Assembly: GCF_052055875.1 (NCBI RefSeq)
Contig: NZ_CP170508.1
Coordinates: forward strand, 1,116,001 to 1,180,000
Reading direction: 5' to 3'
Length of the DNA stretch: 64,000 nucleotides
Source of the DNA: Methanosphaerula subterraneus
GTDB lineage: Archaea > Halobacteriota > Methanomicrobia > Methanomicrobiales > Methanospirillaceae
Shown: piece by piece, positions 8,354 to 16,733 of the stretch
Numbering within the stretch: the first letter of the stretch is position 1
Layout: each line of letters begins with the position of its first letter
The notes under the pieces: generated by a model
Seen by the model: the letters and a program-made list of their open reading frames with translations, nothing else
Told to the model about the DNA's origin: nothing
Databases searched by the model: none
Translations under genes and position numbers: made by a program

Positions 8354-8528
8354 GAGAGTCAGATAGGTGTGATGATCGCAAGGTGTTATCGGTCAAGTGT
8401 TCCAGAGTCTCGCCATGTAAAAACCACCACAGGTGCCCAAAATAACAATTCACCACTCCAGCGCCATGGTGTAACATCACTCTTCCACCCGGAACACCGC
8501 CCCCGCACCCCGCGTGCCGGATTCTGGA

Positions 8529-8540
8529 TTATATTTTAAT
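8529..8540 (+). promoter_or_regulatory. TATA box for the DHFR-like gene
   Basis: TTATATTTTAAT lies 26-37 bp before the ATG at 8566, the spacing expected for a leaderless archaeal transcript. Confidence 0.6.
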
Positions 8541-8565
8541 AGCCGGCACCCCTCACCCGACTCGT

Positions 8566-9093
8566 ATGGGAAAGGTCTGTGTCTATATCGCAACAAGTCT
8601 CGACGGGTTCATCGCACGGAAGGATGACGATATCTCCTGGCTCGATCCGTTCAACGCCAGGGGCGAGGATTACGGGTATGGAGATTTTATCAGGAGCATG
8701 GGAACGGCAATCATGGGTGCCCGGACGTATGAGCAGTCGCTCGCCAACCCGGAACGACTCCTCACCGGCCTGAAGAACTACATACTCACCAGCAGGTCCC
8801 TGCCTCTGGCCGGAGCCGATACAGAACGCTGGCACGGTCCGCTCTCCGAGCTCGTACAGGAGATCCGGAGGGAATCGGAGAGAGATATCTATATTGTAGG
8901 CGGCGGCCAGGTGATATCCCGGTTTCTCAATGAAGGACTGATCGACGAGATGCACCTGTTCATCGTCCCGGTGCTCCTGGGGGAAGGAATCCCATTATTC
9001 ACCGGACTCCAGAGCGAAGTATCCTTACATCTCGTACAGGCCTCGCCGTACAGTACAGGAATCGTGAAGCTGCTGTACGTCCAAAAGTCCTGA
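8566..9093 (+). CDS. dihydrofolate-reductase/RibD C-terminal family reductase
   Basis: A 175-residue protein with the DHFR-like fold: the N-terminal strand and loop VYIATSLDGFIAR, the central GARTYE, the NADPH-binding turn IYIVGGGQVISRFL and the C-terminal DEMHLFIVPVLLGEG. Members of this group are NADPH-dependent reductases related to the RibD reductase domain; many act outside folate synthesis, which in methanogens uses methanopterin. A TATA box sits just upstream, and the gene stands alone. The substrate is unknown. Confidence 0.87.
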   Translation: MGKVCVYIATSLDGFIARKDDDISWLDPFNARGEDYGYGDFIRSMGTAIMGARTYEQSLANPERLLTGLKNYILTSRSLPLAGADTERWHGPLSELVQEIRRESERDIYIVGGGQVISRFLNEGLIDEMHLFIVPVLLGEGIPLFTGLQSEVSLHLVQASPYSTGIVKLLYVQKS

Positions 9094-9212
9094 AGATCGA
9101 AAGACCTGAGGGTCAGGAGGAGACCGAGGCATCCATGCCGCTCTGCCGGTTATCCCCGATCCGTAATCCTGCCGCATACCAGGTCTGCCATCATCATTCA
9201 CTTCAGGGGCGG

Positions 9213-10388
9213 TCAGATCCCCAGGAACCCGTCCGGAGCCAGGCTGGTCGCGAGCATGACGGTGTTGATCTCCCGGTGTTCGGTCCAGGTTGTGGACTCG
9301 CGGTTTCGATCCTCCAGCCAGAACCCTTCGATGGTCTCCCGGAGGGGCCCGTACTCCACGAGCGCCTGCATGAGGGAGGAGAGGGGGCCGGCCCGGTCGA
9401 ACCGGTCCGGGTTCTCCCCCACCAACACCGACATCTCCTCCACCCCGGCGAGGCCGATCGAGAGACCGAGTTCGCGGAACGCAAGCCGGCGGCCGGCAGG
9501 GAGGTCGAGCGATCCGTCGCCGGCAAAGGACGCCAGCCCGGCCAGGGCCGAGCCGATGACCCGTTCCAGAAGACCCGGATAGACCGGACCGCCCCGGACC
9601 GTCAGCAGGGCGATCCGTAACGCATCGAAGAGAAGGCCGCCGATGCCGAGGGGATCGGCAGTGGCAAGAGGCAGGTCGCGGCCGATATCGGCCAGTTCAG
9701 CGATCTCCTCAGCCAGAACGGGCTGCGCCGGCCCTGCATCCGTCCCGGCGGCCATCTGCACCTCCAGGCAGGTGACGAGCCCGTCGAGGGGATCGTGCTG
9801 GCCCATGGACGGGACCAGCGGACGCGTCAGGTCGATGCTCATCTTCCAGTACATCCGTCTCCGGCCGCCGTGCGGGGGAAGGTACGTGAACCGGCTCTGT
9901 GCGGCGTGGGCGAGCTCGACGGCCCATCTGCCGTACACAGGATCGCCGGCGACCCTGCCGGCTCGGGTGAGGGCATGCATCCACTTGGTCAGGTAATGAT
10001 AATACTGGCCGTCCTGGTCCCATTCCCGCTGCTCGTCGTACCGCTCGCCCGGTCCGCGTTCGGGCAGGGATTTTCCGATCCGCAGCCCCCCCGCCGTCGG
10101 GTGCGCCTCGCCTTCCCTGGCAGGGAGACCGCTGATCCAGCCGGTCCGCCGATCATCGTCCCGGTGCCGGCCCAGGGTATGGTGCACCTGGTCGACGAGC
10201 CGCAGGGCCAGTTCGCGGTACTCGGCTTCACCGGTCGTAAGGAACACCCCGAGATAGGTGCATACGGCGAAGGCATCGGTCCAGAGGTACCGGCTGGGTC
10301 GGACTCCAATCGGCTTCAGCCCGGTTGTGCCTGCAAAGTCCTGCATGAATGCAGAGGCCAGGTCCTGGTTTGCAGTGCTGGTCATCAT
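9213..10388 (-). CDS. conserved protein of probable alpha/alpha-barrel (six-hairpin) type
   Basis: I do not recognise a named family with certainty. The 391-residue product is rich in paired helices with aromatic motifs such as YLWTDAFAVCTYLGVF, DGQYYHYLTKWMHAL and GRRRMYWKMSID, reminiscent of (alpha/alpha)6 glycosidase-like or cellobiose-epimerase-like proteins. The frame is open further upstream, but that extension is only the shadow of the phosphoribosyltransferase gene in another frame. I place the start at the double ATG (10388/10385), which follows a TTTATAG box at 10410-10416, consistent with leaderless expression. It is strongly GC-rich. The function is a structural guess. Confidence 0.6.
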   Translation of the reverse strand: MMTSTANQDLASAFMQDFAGTTGLKPIGVRPSRYLWTDAFAVCTYLGVFLTTGEAEYRELALRLVDQVHHTLGRHRDDDRRTGWISGLPAREGEAHPTAGGLRIGKSLPERGPGERYDEQREWDQDGQYYHYLTKWMHALTRAGRVAGDPVYGRWAVELAHAAQSRFTYLPPHGGRRRMYWKMSIDLTRPLVPSMGQHDPLDGLVTCLEVQMAAGTDAGPAQPVLAEEIAELADIGRDLPLATADPLGIGGLLFDALRIALLTVRGGPVYPGLLERVIGSALAGLASFAGDGSLDLPAGRRLAFRELGLSIGLAGVEEMSVLVGENPDRFDRAGPLSSLMQALVEYGPLRETIEGFWLEDRNRESTTWTEHREINTVMLATSLAPDGFLGI

Positions 10389-10458
10389 GTTCGAGAGATA
10401 CGGTACCGCTATAAAGAGTGTTCCCCCGGCCCCGTCGACCGCCGCCTGGGCACGGTAG

Positions 10459-11166
10459 TCAGGGGACACCGGCCAGTTCTTCCAGCACCTCGCGATCGTC
10501 CAGGTCGTACCACTCCCGGTATGCATCGGCCACCGCAAACGTCCGGCCCGACCGGATGTTCGGGCAGACCAGGTGGTCCGCGTGGCGGGAAACGAGTGCG
10601 GCTGACGATGCGGACGCGGTGGGCACGGCAACGATGAGACGGGCGGGGTTCCGACGGCTGACCCCCTGGATCGCGGCCAGCATCGTGAACCCCGATGCGA
10701 GACCGTCGTCGGTCAGGATGACGATCTTTCCTTCCATGACCGGAGCCGGCATCCCCTTGGTGAAGAGGGCAATCCGTTCACTGACATTGGCACGGGTCTC
10801 TGCAACCGCTGCATCCACCTCCGCGGCTGAAAGGCCGAGCGCAGCCCGGAGCGGTTCGTTGATCAGGACCTGGCCGTCCCAGGTGACCGCCCCGAATCCC
10901 GATTCCGTGCTGCCGGGGATCCGGATCTTTCTCACGACAGCAAGGGACAGGGGTGCGCCGAGCGCCGCCGCCACCTCCCTGCCGACCGGGACGCCTCCTG
11001 CCGGAATGGCAAGGACCAGCGGATCGCGGACAGGCAGCAGTGTCTGTACGAGCGCCCCCAGCTGTCGTCCCGCATCATGCCGGTCTTCAAAGACAAACGT
11101 CCGTTCCCGGAGCCGGGGATTGTCGGTTATGTCTCCCATGAGGGGGTGGTCTGGATCTTTGCGCAC
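10459..11166 (-). CDS. phosphoribosyltransferase family protein
   Basis: The 235-residue protein has the type I PRTase PRPP loop, VILTDDGLASGFTMLAA, in its second half and a PPi-loop-like LAIPAGGVPVGREVAAAL near residues 50-70. PRTases link PRPP to bases, or act as regulators. This long form (a degenerate DD-G-ASG loop within a roughly 220-residue protein) matches the stand-alone predicted phosphoribosyltransferases found beside dienelactone-hydrolase-like genes in other prokaryotes, whose reaction is not established. The start is a GTG at 11166; an ATG at 11139 is an alternative. The six-hairpin-like gene follows on the same strand, with its own TATA box inside the end of this gene. Confidence 0.82.
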   Translation of the reverse strand: MRKDPDHPLMGDITDNPRLRERTFVFEDRHDAGRQLGALVQTLLPVRDPLVLAIPAGGVPVGREVAAALGAPLSLAVVRKIRIPGSTESGFGAVTWDGQVLINEPLRAALGLSAAEVDAAVAETRANVSERIALFTKGMPAPVMEGKIVILTDDGLASGFTMLAAIQGVSRRNPARLIVAVPTASASSAALVSRHADHLVCPNIRSGRTFAVADAYREWYDLDDREVLEELAGVP

Positions 11167-11269
11167 ATAAGGGTTGCGGGATGGTTCATCCCGCCCTCGA
11201 AATGTCCCAGCGGGAAATTCCGAAGTTCAGGAATGAGACTGGCGGGGAATGCAGGCGACGTGGATATCA

Positions 11270-11278
11270 TTATAAAAG
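11270..11278 (+). promoter_or_regulatory. possible TATA box for the UbiA operon
   Basis: TTATAAAAG, about 125 bp upstream of the UbiA start at 11401. Transcription would begin near 11,300, leaving a leader of about 100 nt that contains a tiny ATG frame of eight codons at 11281. Confidence 0.4.
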
Positions 11279-11400
11279 GCATGGATGTAATGGAACACGA
11301 AAATTGATGATCGCCTCGAGGACCGTTCTCTCCACAGCACCGCTGAATCCGAAGGTTTCACCGGTCATCGACGTGACAGTACCTCGTGGAGGGAGATAGC

Positions 11401-12345
11401 ATGGACCCCCGTACCTTCCGACGTGTCCTGCGGATCGAGGGGCTGGTTCCCTTTACCGTATGCGCCATCGTGATTGGGTCTGTGGTGACCCTGTGGGAGG
11501 CGGGGTTTTCCGGTTCTGACTGGACCCTGTTCGTTATCGCTTCAATGACAGCCCTGCTCATCCACATCGATGCCCACCTCTGGAACGACATCATGGACCT
11601 GGAGATCGACCGGCAGGAGAAGAGCAGGGAGACCGGGCGGGACCGGCCCCTGGTCTTCGGATGGGCGACCGTGGGCGACTACAGGAAGATGTCTGCGATT
11701 ATTACCGTCCTGGTCGTGGTCCTTGCTGCTTACCTTACCGCACAGCGGATAGTTATTCCGCTGCTGGTAGCACTCGGCTTTTTTTTCAATTATTGGTACA
11801 ATCATCCCCGCTTCGCATACGCTCACAAGCCGTTCACCGAATGGTACATCTTCCCCTGGCTGGTGGTCAGCGTTACGGTGACCGTTGTCTATGCCGGAAC
11901 CGGCATCTTCTCGCTGCTTGCCTTCATCCTGTCGCTGCTGCATGGACTGATCGCGACCTGTTTTGTGGTGTCGATGATGCGCAGGGACGTCAAGTCCGAT
12001 CAGCTCGGCAGAAAGTATACATCCTCCGTACGATACCCGGGACTGCCGCACTCGACGATATACGGTATCGTCACCCTTCTGGTCGCGGTCCTGATGCTCT
12101 CCCCCCTGGCCCGGATTCTGGGAAGCGAGCGTGCTTACAGTATTGTCCTTACGACGGTCATCATCGCCGGCATCACGACAGCCCTCGGAGCAGGAGTCGA
12201 TCAACTCTGCACCCGCGCCCGGTACTCCATCTTTCCTGATTTCGAATCGAAAGCCAACAGACTGATGGTGCAGCAGGTCGGTGCATCGATCGTGTATGCG
12301 GTGGCGATTGCCGTCATGTTCGTGGGATCCGGAGGAAAGGGATGA
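11401..12345 (+). CDS. UbiA-family prenyltransferase
   Basis: A 314-residue integral membrane protein with about eight or nine hydrophobic segments. The first aspartate-rich motif is NDIMDLEIDRQE (N-D-x-x-D-x-x-x-D) in the loop after helix two. The second is at DVKSDQLGRKY, on the same side, as required to bind Mg-diphosphate. UbiA enzymes transfer prenyl chains to aromatic or polar acceptors; in archaea this includes geranylgeranylglyceryl phosphate, heme and quinone-like precursors. The ATG at 11401 has an ideal GGAGGGAG site six bases upstream and is preferred over the GTG at 11386. The next gene, an FAD-dependent geranylgeranyl-reductase-like protein, overlaps by 4 bp, so the pair probably makes and reduces an isoprenoid product. 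Confidence 0.85.
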   Translation: MDPRTFRRVLRIEGLVPFTVCAIVIGSVVTLWEAGFSGSDWTLFVIASMTALLIHIDAHLWNDIMDLEIDRQEKSRETGRDRPLVFGWATVGDYRKMSAIITVLVVVLAAYLTAQRIVIPLLVALGFFFNYWYNHPRFAYAHKPFTEWYIFPWLVVSVTVTVVYAGTGIFSLLAFILSLLHGLIATCFVVSMMRRDVKSDQLGRKYTSSVRYPGLPHSTIYGIVTLLVAVLMLSPLARILGSERAYSIVLTTVIIAGITTALGAGVDQLCTRARYSIFPDFESKANRLMVQQVGASIVYAVAIAVMFVGSGGKG

Positions 12346-13400
12346 AGGTTGCAGTTGCAGGCGCCGGGATCGCCGGCGGCTACCTGGCGAGGCTTCTCGG
12401 ACAGAAGGGAATCACGGCGGATCTCTATGACGGCATGAACCACGACACCGGCTGCGGATGCCGTTCATGTGGGTGGGGTGCGCCTGTCGGCATTGAAACC
12501 CACCTCGCCAGAGTCGGCCTCGCCCTGAACGAGTACCTCCTCGAACCCATGCCCTCGATAAATTTTGACGGCCTCGTGGCAACAACGCCCCTCTGCACCC
12601 TCGACAAACCACGGCTTCTCCGGGATCTCACCGACGGTCTCCCGTTAAAGCGGCAGAACCTTGGTCCTGGAGAGGCAGAGGAGTACGATATCGTGGTGGA
12701 TGCGACGGGGATCGCCAGGGCTTTCCTGCCGCCCTGCCGGTCCGATCTCACCCTGCCGACGCTGCAGCATCGGGTAGCCGTGGAATCCTACGAAGAACCG
12801 CTGCAGGCAGGGATCTACGGGAACCAGATACCAGGACTCGGTTACCTGTGGGTTTTTCCCCTCGGGAACACGCAGTACCATATCGGCACCGGTGGTATCG
12901 GTCCTGTCCGGCACAGCATCCTTATGGACCGGTTTTACCGGGAATTGTCAGGGCAGCATTCTTTTACCACGCTCTGCAGGTGTACGGCGGTCGTCCGGGT
13001 CGCTTCCCCGTACTATTCGACACCGTTCTTTATCAGAAAGACCCGGGAAGAGGGTGCTCCCCAGGTGATCGTTGGCGTTGGAGAATCGATAGGGACAGTT
13101 GCACCGTTTACCGGGGAAGGAATTATCTTCTCCCTTGAATGTGCACGAATGCTTGTGGATTCCTGGGAGGACCCCACGGGCTATACCCGGGCCGTGCTGG
13201 CCCGGTTCGGGTGGATGAAAAAAGAGCGGGAGACGCTCGATTATCTCCTCTCCAAACAGGAAACGAGCGGCCCGAGGCTCCGGGATCGGTGGAGGTTCTT
13301 CCGCAATGCCCGTCGCTCGGGCATCGGGCTCCCCATGATCGAGGCGTTCAAACGGATCGGAACCCTCTCCCGGTGGATGGACAGCCCCGACCAGGGGTAA
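12342..13400 (+). CDS. FAD-dependent oxidoreductase, geranylgeranyl-reductase-like
   Basis: The 352-residue protein opens with the dinucleotide-binding VAGAGIAGGYLARLLG and continues with an unusual cysteine-rich stretch, TGCGCRSCGWGAP, that is typical of archaeal geranylgeranyl reductase relatives. The second FAD motif is near the middle (IVVDATGIARAFLP), with the flavin-binding GVGESIGTVAPFTGEG at about residues 245-260. Such enzymes saturate isoprenoid double bonds. It overlaps the UbiA gene by ATGA, so both are translated from one message and probably act on the same prenyl chain. The exact lipid or cofactor is not known. Confidence 0.8.
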   Translation: MKVAVAGAGIAGGYLARLLGQKGITADLYDGMNHDTGCGCRSCGWGAPVGIETHLARVGLALNEYLLEPMPSINFDGLVATTPLCTLDKPRLLRDLTDGLPLKRQNLGPGEAEEYDIVVDATGIARAFLPPCRSDLTLPTLQHRVAVESYEEPLQAGIYGNQIPGLGYLWVFPLGNTQYHIGTGGIGPVRHSILMDRFYRELSGQHSFTTLCRCTAVVRVASPYYSTPFFIRKTREEGAPQVIVGVGESIGTVAPFTGEGIIFSLECARMLVDSWEDPTGYTRAVLARFGWMKKERETLDYLLSKQETSGPRLRDRWRFFRNARRSGIGLPMIEAFKRIGTLSRWMDSPDQG

Positions 13401-13482
13401 CGGCGATGACGTGACCTGAACTGATGGAATAAGGATGAACAAAAAAGGGAGAAGATGGTGTGCGCCGGGAGTACTGACTCCC

Positions 13483-13851
13483 TTATTTGGCCTGGGGATC
13501 TTCCTGCCAGAGCCCGAACATGTTACCCTCGGTGTCCATGCAGTTGGCAAGGAAACCCATCCCGGGCACTGCCATCTTCTCTGTAAGGACCTTCCCCCCG
13601 AGGGTCTTGACCTGGTTCATCGCTGCGTCGATGGAGGACACCCCGAAATAATTGAGCATACGCTGCGAGGGCTCCATCCGCTTTCCCATGCCGCCTCCGA
13701 CCCCCGGCGTTCCATCCAGGTTCGTCGTGGTTATGAGGTTGTACTGCATCTCAGGGTAGGACTCGTATTTCCATCCCAAGAGCGCGGAATAGAAGATCTT
13801 CGCTCTCTCAACATCTTCTGCGGGTACGTCAAAATGAACAATCGTTGGCAT
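13483..13851 (-). CDS. VOC (glyoxalase/bleomycin-resistance) family protein
   Basis: A 122-residue protein of the vicinal oxygen chelate fold, with paired beta-alpha-beta-beta-beta modules: PTIVHFDVPAEDVERAKIFY at the start and the C-terminal DTEGNMFGLWQ. Residues at the usual metal positions (His near the start, Glu in DTEGN) are present. Family members are metal-dependent lyases, isomerases or binding proteins. The ATG at 13851 is preferred because GGTGAT lies just upstream; an ATG seven codons earlier (13872) is open. It stands alone. The substrate is unknown. Confidence 0.85.
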   Translation of the reverse strand: MPTIVHFDVPAEDVERAKIFYSALLGWKYESYPEMQYNLITTTNLDGTPGVGGGMGKRMEPSQRMLNYFGVSSIDAAMNQVKTLGGKVLTEKMAVPGMGFLANCMDTEGNMFGLWQEDPQAK

Positions 13852-13995
13852 CAGATCATCACCAGCCACCATAGAGTGATAAGATAATAAAAACGTTATG
13901 TCAGATCAGAGAGTCTCAAACGATCACCGGGCCGGCAGACCCGGCGGGTATTGGCGGATGCAATGGTCGACAGAGTGGGAGAGCCGGAGATACCC

Positions 13996-15078
13996 ATGAA
14001 TGTTTCAGAACTGCTCAACTGCCGCCTCCGTAACACGGGCTTACGCCATTCTCCGTTTCACCGTCCAGGTGACGCCGTGAACCACCTCGGTGCAGTCCAG
14101 GCACAGGACTTCGCTGCCGCAAAATGGGCGCTCGGGCTTCGGGTGAAGAACTCGACCGATGCAGACATCGAACAGGCCTTCAACGGCGGGACAATCCTTC
14201 GAACTCATGTCATGCGTCCGACATGGCATTTTGTCATGCCTGAGGATCTCAGATGGATGCTCGAACTGACAGCACCACGGGTGAAATCTCTCCTGGCAGG
14301 TTCCAATCGGAAGCTCGGGCTCGATGACGCATTGTTTGCACAGAGCAATGCCGCGATCGCCAGAGCATTGGAGGGGCACACCCATCTCACCAGGCTGGAG
14401 TTGAAGACAGTTCTTGCGGAGATCGGGATCGAGACCGATCTCCGGCGCCTGGCCCACATCATGATGTGGGCGGAGCTGGACGGATTGATCTGCAGCGGAC
14501 CTCGGCGGGGAAGACAATTCACCTATGCTCTCTTAGAAGAACGCGTGAAGGAGTCGACAGGGTTTCGCCGGGAAGAAGCCCTTGAGAGACTCGCACGAAA
14601 ATATTTTGCCAGTCACGGACCTGCCCAGCTGGAGGACTTCTCCTGGTGGTCGGGACTTCCAAAAAAAGATGCGAGACACGCCCTTGAGGGGATCGGACCC
14701 GGGCTGGAGCAGGCGATACTCGACGGCAGGACCTACTGGTTCTCCCCTCATGCAGAGACGACTGCCCGGGATTCACCCTCCACTTTTTTACTGTCACTCT
14801 ATGACGAATACACGATCGCCTATAAAGACAGGCGCGATTTCAGCGAAACACGCGACATTGAGCGCATGATCGCCAGGGGGAACGCCCTGACGGCGGTCAT
14901 CGTGATAAACGGCCGGGTGGCCGGCACCTGGAAAAAGGCATTGAAGAAGAGATCGATCGAGATCATTGTAAACCCGTTCCGGATACTGAACGATGACGAG
15001 CAGGAAGCAGTGGAATCAGAGGTCTCCCGGTACGGGAAGTTCTTCGGTATCCCCGCGGTCCTTGCAGAAAAACCATGA
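13996..15078 (+). CDS. AlkZ-like winged-helix protein (HTH_42; putative DNA glycosylase)
   Basis: About 360 residues. It begins with a helix (SELLNCRLRNTGL) and has GAVQAQDFAAAKWALGLR near residues 34-51; the Q-A-Q within it matches the catalytic QxQ motif of AlkZ/YcaQ-type glycosylases. RTHVMRPTWHFVMPED and a C-terminal part of the HTH_42 family follow. Known relatives unhook interstrand crosslinks or alkylated purines. I start it at the ATG preceded by GGAG (spacing 6); the frame is open upstream to a TTG at 13951. A DNA-repair role is inferred from the family, not from the neighbours. Confidence 0.78.
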   Translation: MNVSELLNCRLRNTGLRHSPFHRPGDAVNHLGAVQAQDFAAAKWALGLRVKNSTDADIEQAFNGGTILRTHVMRPTWHFVMPEDLRWMLELTAPRVKSLLAGSNRKLGLDDALFAQSNAAIARALEGHTHLTRLELKTVLAEIGIETDLRRLAHIMMWAELDGLICSGPRRGRQFTYALLEERVKESTGFRREEALERLARKYFASHGPAQLEDFSWWSGLPKKDARHALEGIGPGLEQAILDGRTYWFSPHAETTARDSPSTFLLSLYDEYTIAYKDRRDFSETRDIERMIARGNALTAVIVINGRVAGTWKKALKKRSIEIIVNPFRILNDDEQEAVESEVSRYGKFFGIPAVLAEKP

Positions 15079-15193
15079 AGCAGGGGATCGCCTGCCGGCT
15101 CATCGGGAAGGAAATGCCTGACGCAGGTGACGCGACCGCAGGAACCGGATCGTGAGCGGGACAGACCCCACCCGTCGATCCCAGATCTCCCGG

Positions 15194-15199
15194 ATTTAT
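15194..15199 (+). promoter_or_regulatory. TATA box for the small lipoprotein gene
   Basis: TTTATA placed 27-32 bp before the ATG at 15226, which would give a leaderless message. Confidence 0.55.
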
Positions 15200-15225
15200 A
15201 TCCTCACCCATGCTACTATTCTTCC

Positions 15226-15687
15226 ATGCTCCTATTCCGGCGAATGAAGATCGCGTGTACGCTCGTTGTCATCGTCCTTGCCGTGCTTACCTGCGGGTGC
15301 ACGACAGCTCCGCAAACAACCCCGGCCGGCACATCAAATGTTGCTACCCCGGCCATAACCAACCTCACCGGGATCTGGACCGGGACAGCGGTCGGGCATA
15401 CCGAAGTCGACGGGTTCCGCGAGACGGGTATGCCGCGGTTCAACATTACAGAACAGAGGGGATCCGCATTTGCCGGCAAGAAAGAATATACCCTGGCTGA
15501 CGGGAAGATCAGGTATGAGAACATGTCCGGTATCATTACTGCGGACAACCAGGTTTCCATCGTCGATCACGAATCCGGCGTCACATCCGGTGAGATGATG
15601 GGGCCGGACACGATGGAACTCAGGTTCCTCGACGACGGAGAGAATGCGAAGGCCTTCCTGATCCTCCTGAACCGGCAGAAGAACTGA
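15226..15687 (+). CDS. small predicted lipoprotein, unknown function
   Basis: A 153-residue protein with a hydrophobic leader (ACTLVVIVLAVLT) ending in CGCTTAP, a lipoprotein-like cleavage site, then a Thr/Pro/Ala-rich spacer. It ends in a compact beta-rich domain beginning ITNLTGIWTGTAVGHTEV and including GIITADNQVSIVDHESG and TMELRFLDDG. This layout is common in exported Methanomicrobiales proteins with lipocalin-like or beta-barrel domains, but I recognise no named family. The TATA spacing favours the ATG at 15226; an internal ATG at 15244 is also possible. Confidence 0.7.
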   Translation: MLLFRRMKIACTLVVIVLAVLTCGCTTAPQTTPAGTSNVATPAITNLTGIWTGTAVGHTEVDGFRETGMPRFNITEQRGSAFAGKKEYTLADGKIRYENMSGIITADNQVSIVDHESGVTSGEMMGPDTMELRFLDDGENAKAFLILLNRQKN

Positions 15688-15698
15688 ACCGGATTCCC

Positions 15699-15716
15699 TT
15701 CGTTTTTTTAGTTTTT
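15699..15716 (+). terminator. T-rich terminator after the lipoprotein gene
   Basis: Two runs of T (seven and five) between convergent genes, typical of archaeal intrinsic termination. Confidence 0.5.
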
Positions 15717-15776
15717 GACGCTGGTGAAAACCTCTCATACCACGCCCGGGTACCCTCCTCTCCATCGGTGTACTTA

Positions 15777-16583
15777 TTATTGTGCATTCTTCCGGGCAAT
15801 GACAAAGATCCTGCCAAGGGAATGCTCTATTCCGTTCTCGGTGGTAAAGGCCCTCAGTCTCTCTCCAATATCAGACTTTATCTGTTCCCGCAGGTCTTCC
15901 GGCACGTCGGACAGGTACTTCCCGAAGTTACTGGCCTCAGAGAACGCAAGGGCGGCCTGCGGAGTCGGATACGACCGGGTCTTCGTGGCCTGGTCAAGCC
16001 TCAGGATATCAAATCCTGAAGAAACAAGGAGCGAGCGCATGCTCGTTCGGGATACCAGGTTCTCATCAGCATAGTGCAGTCCGTGCGATTCCACGACCTC
16101 CTTCGTGATCTCCCTGAAAAGACCGGGAACCTCCTTATCAGGGTCTGAAATCCCCAACCGACCACCCGGTTTTAGAATCCTCTGGATGTGCAGAAGAACT
16201 GCGGCTTTCGCCTCGATACTCCGGATGTGGTGGAAGACAGCATTGAGATACACACAATCAAAACTGCAGTCGGAAAAGATCTGCAGGTCCCGGTCGCTGC
16301 CACGCAGGAACGTGACGGTGGGAGACGCGGCGACCTTCTGCCGGGCAATGGTGATGCGATACGGTGAGGGTTCAAGGCCGACCTGGTCGACAGCGTCCCC
16401 AAACGTGGTGAGGAGGTGCTCGATCAGTCGACCGGTCCCGCACCCAATGTCGAGTATTCGATCTCCTCTCCGTATTCCCAGTGCCTGTACGAGCTGGACG
16501 CCGTTTTCGAACTGGCTGGTGCTGGTCTGGTCGTATCGTTCTGCCAGAACCTGAGAATCAAACTGGGTACTGTTATCGGTCAT
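15777..16583 (-). CDS. class I SAM-dependent methyltransferase
   Basis: A 268-residue protein with the SAM-binding motif I ILDIGCGTGRLIEHLL at about residues 44-59, the acidic end of strand two (VGLEPSPYRI), motif post-I/II CSFDCVYLNAVFHHI, and LKPGGRLGISDPD, the usual strand-four to strand-five pattern of UbiE/small-molecule methyltransferases. The start at 16583 has GGTGGAG just upstream and is preferred over 16595. It stands alone and the acceptor is unknown. Confidence 0.85.
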   Translation of the reverse strand: MTDNSTQFDSQVLAERYDQTSTSQFENGVQLVQALGIRRGDRILDIGCGTGRLIEHLLTTFGDAVDQVGLEPSPYRITIARQKVAASPTVTFLRGSDRDLQIFSDCSFDCVYLNAVFHHIRSIEAKAAVLLHIQRILKPGGRLGISDPDKEVPGLFREITKEVVESHGLHYADENLVSRTSMRSLLVSSGFDILRLDQATKTRSYPTPQAALAFSEASNFGKYLSDVPEDLREQIKSDIGERLRAFTTENGIEHSLGRIFVIARKNAQ

Positions 16584-16733
16584 ACGCTCCACCAAATCCT
16601 CTCTATACTTCCGGAGGTTTCTCTTCTATACCTTTGTGATCAGATAACAGAGGCTTCGCGGCACGCTCCGGGTCGCACATCTCCGCAATAAAAACTCAAC
16701 AATTATCCAATCGCCTGCCAAAGTACCATTACC

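Noticed and set aside
10389..10631. N-terminal extension of the six-hairpin-like gene upstream of 10388
   Set aside because: The extension lies almost entirely inside the phosphoribosyltransferase gene in another frame and has shadow-like composition; a TATA box lies just upstream of the internal ATG.
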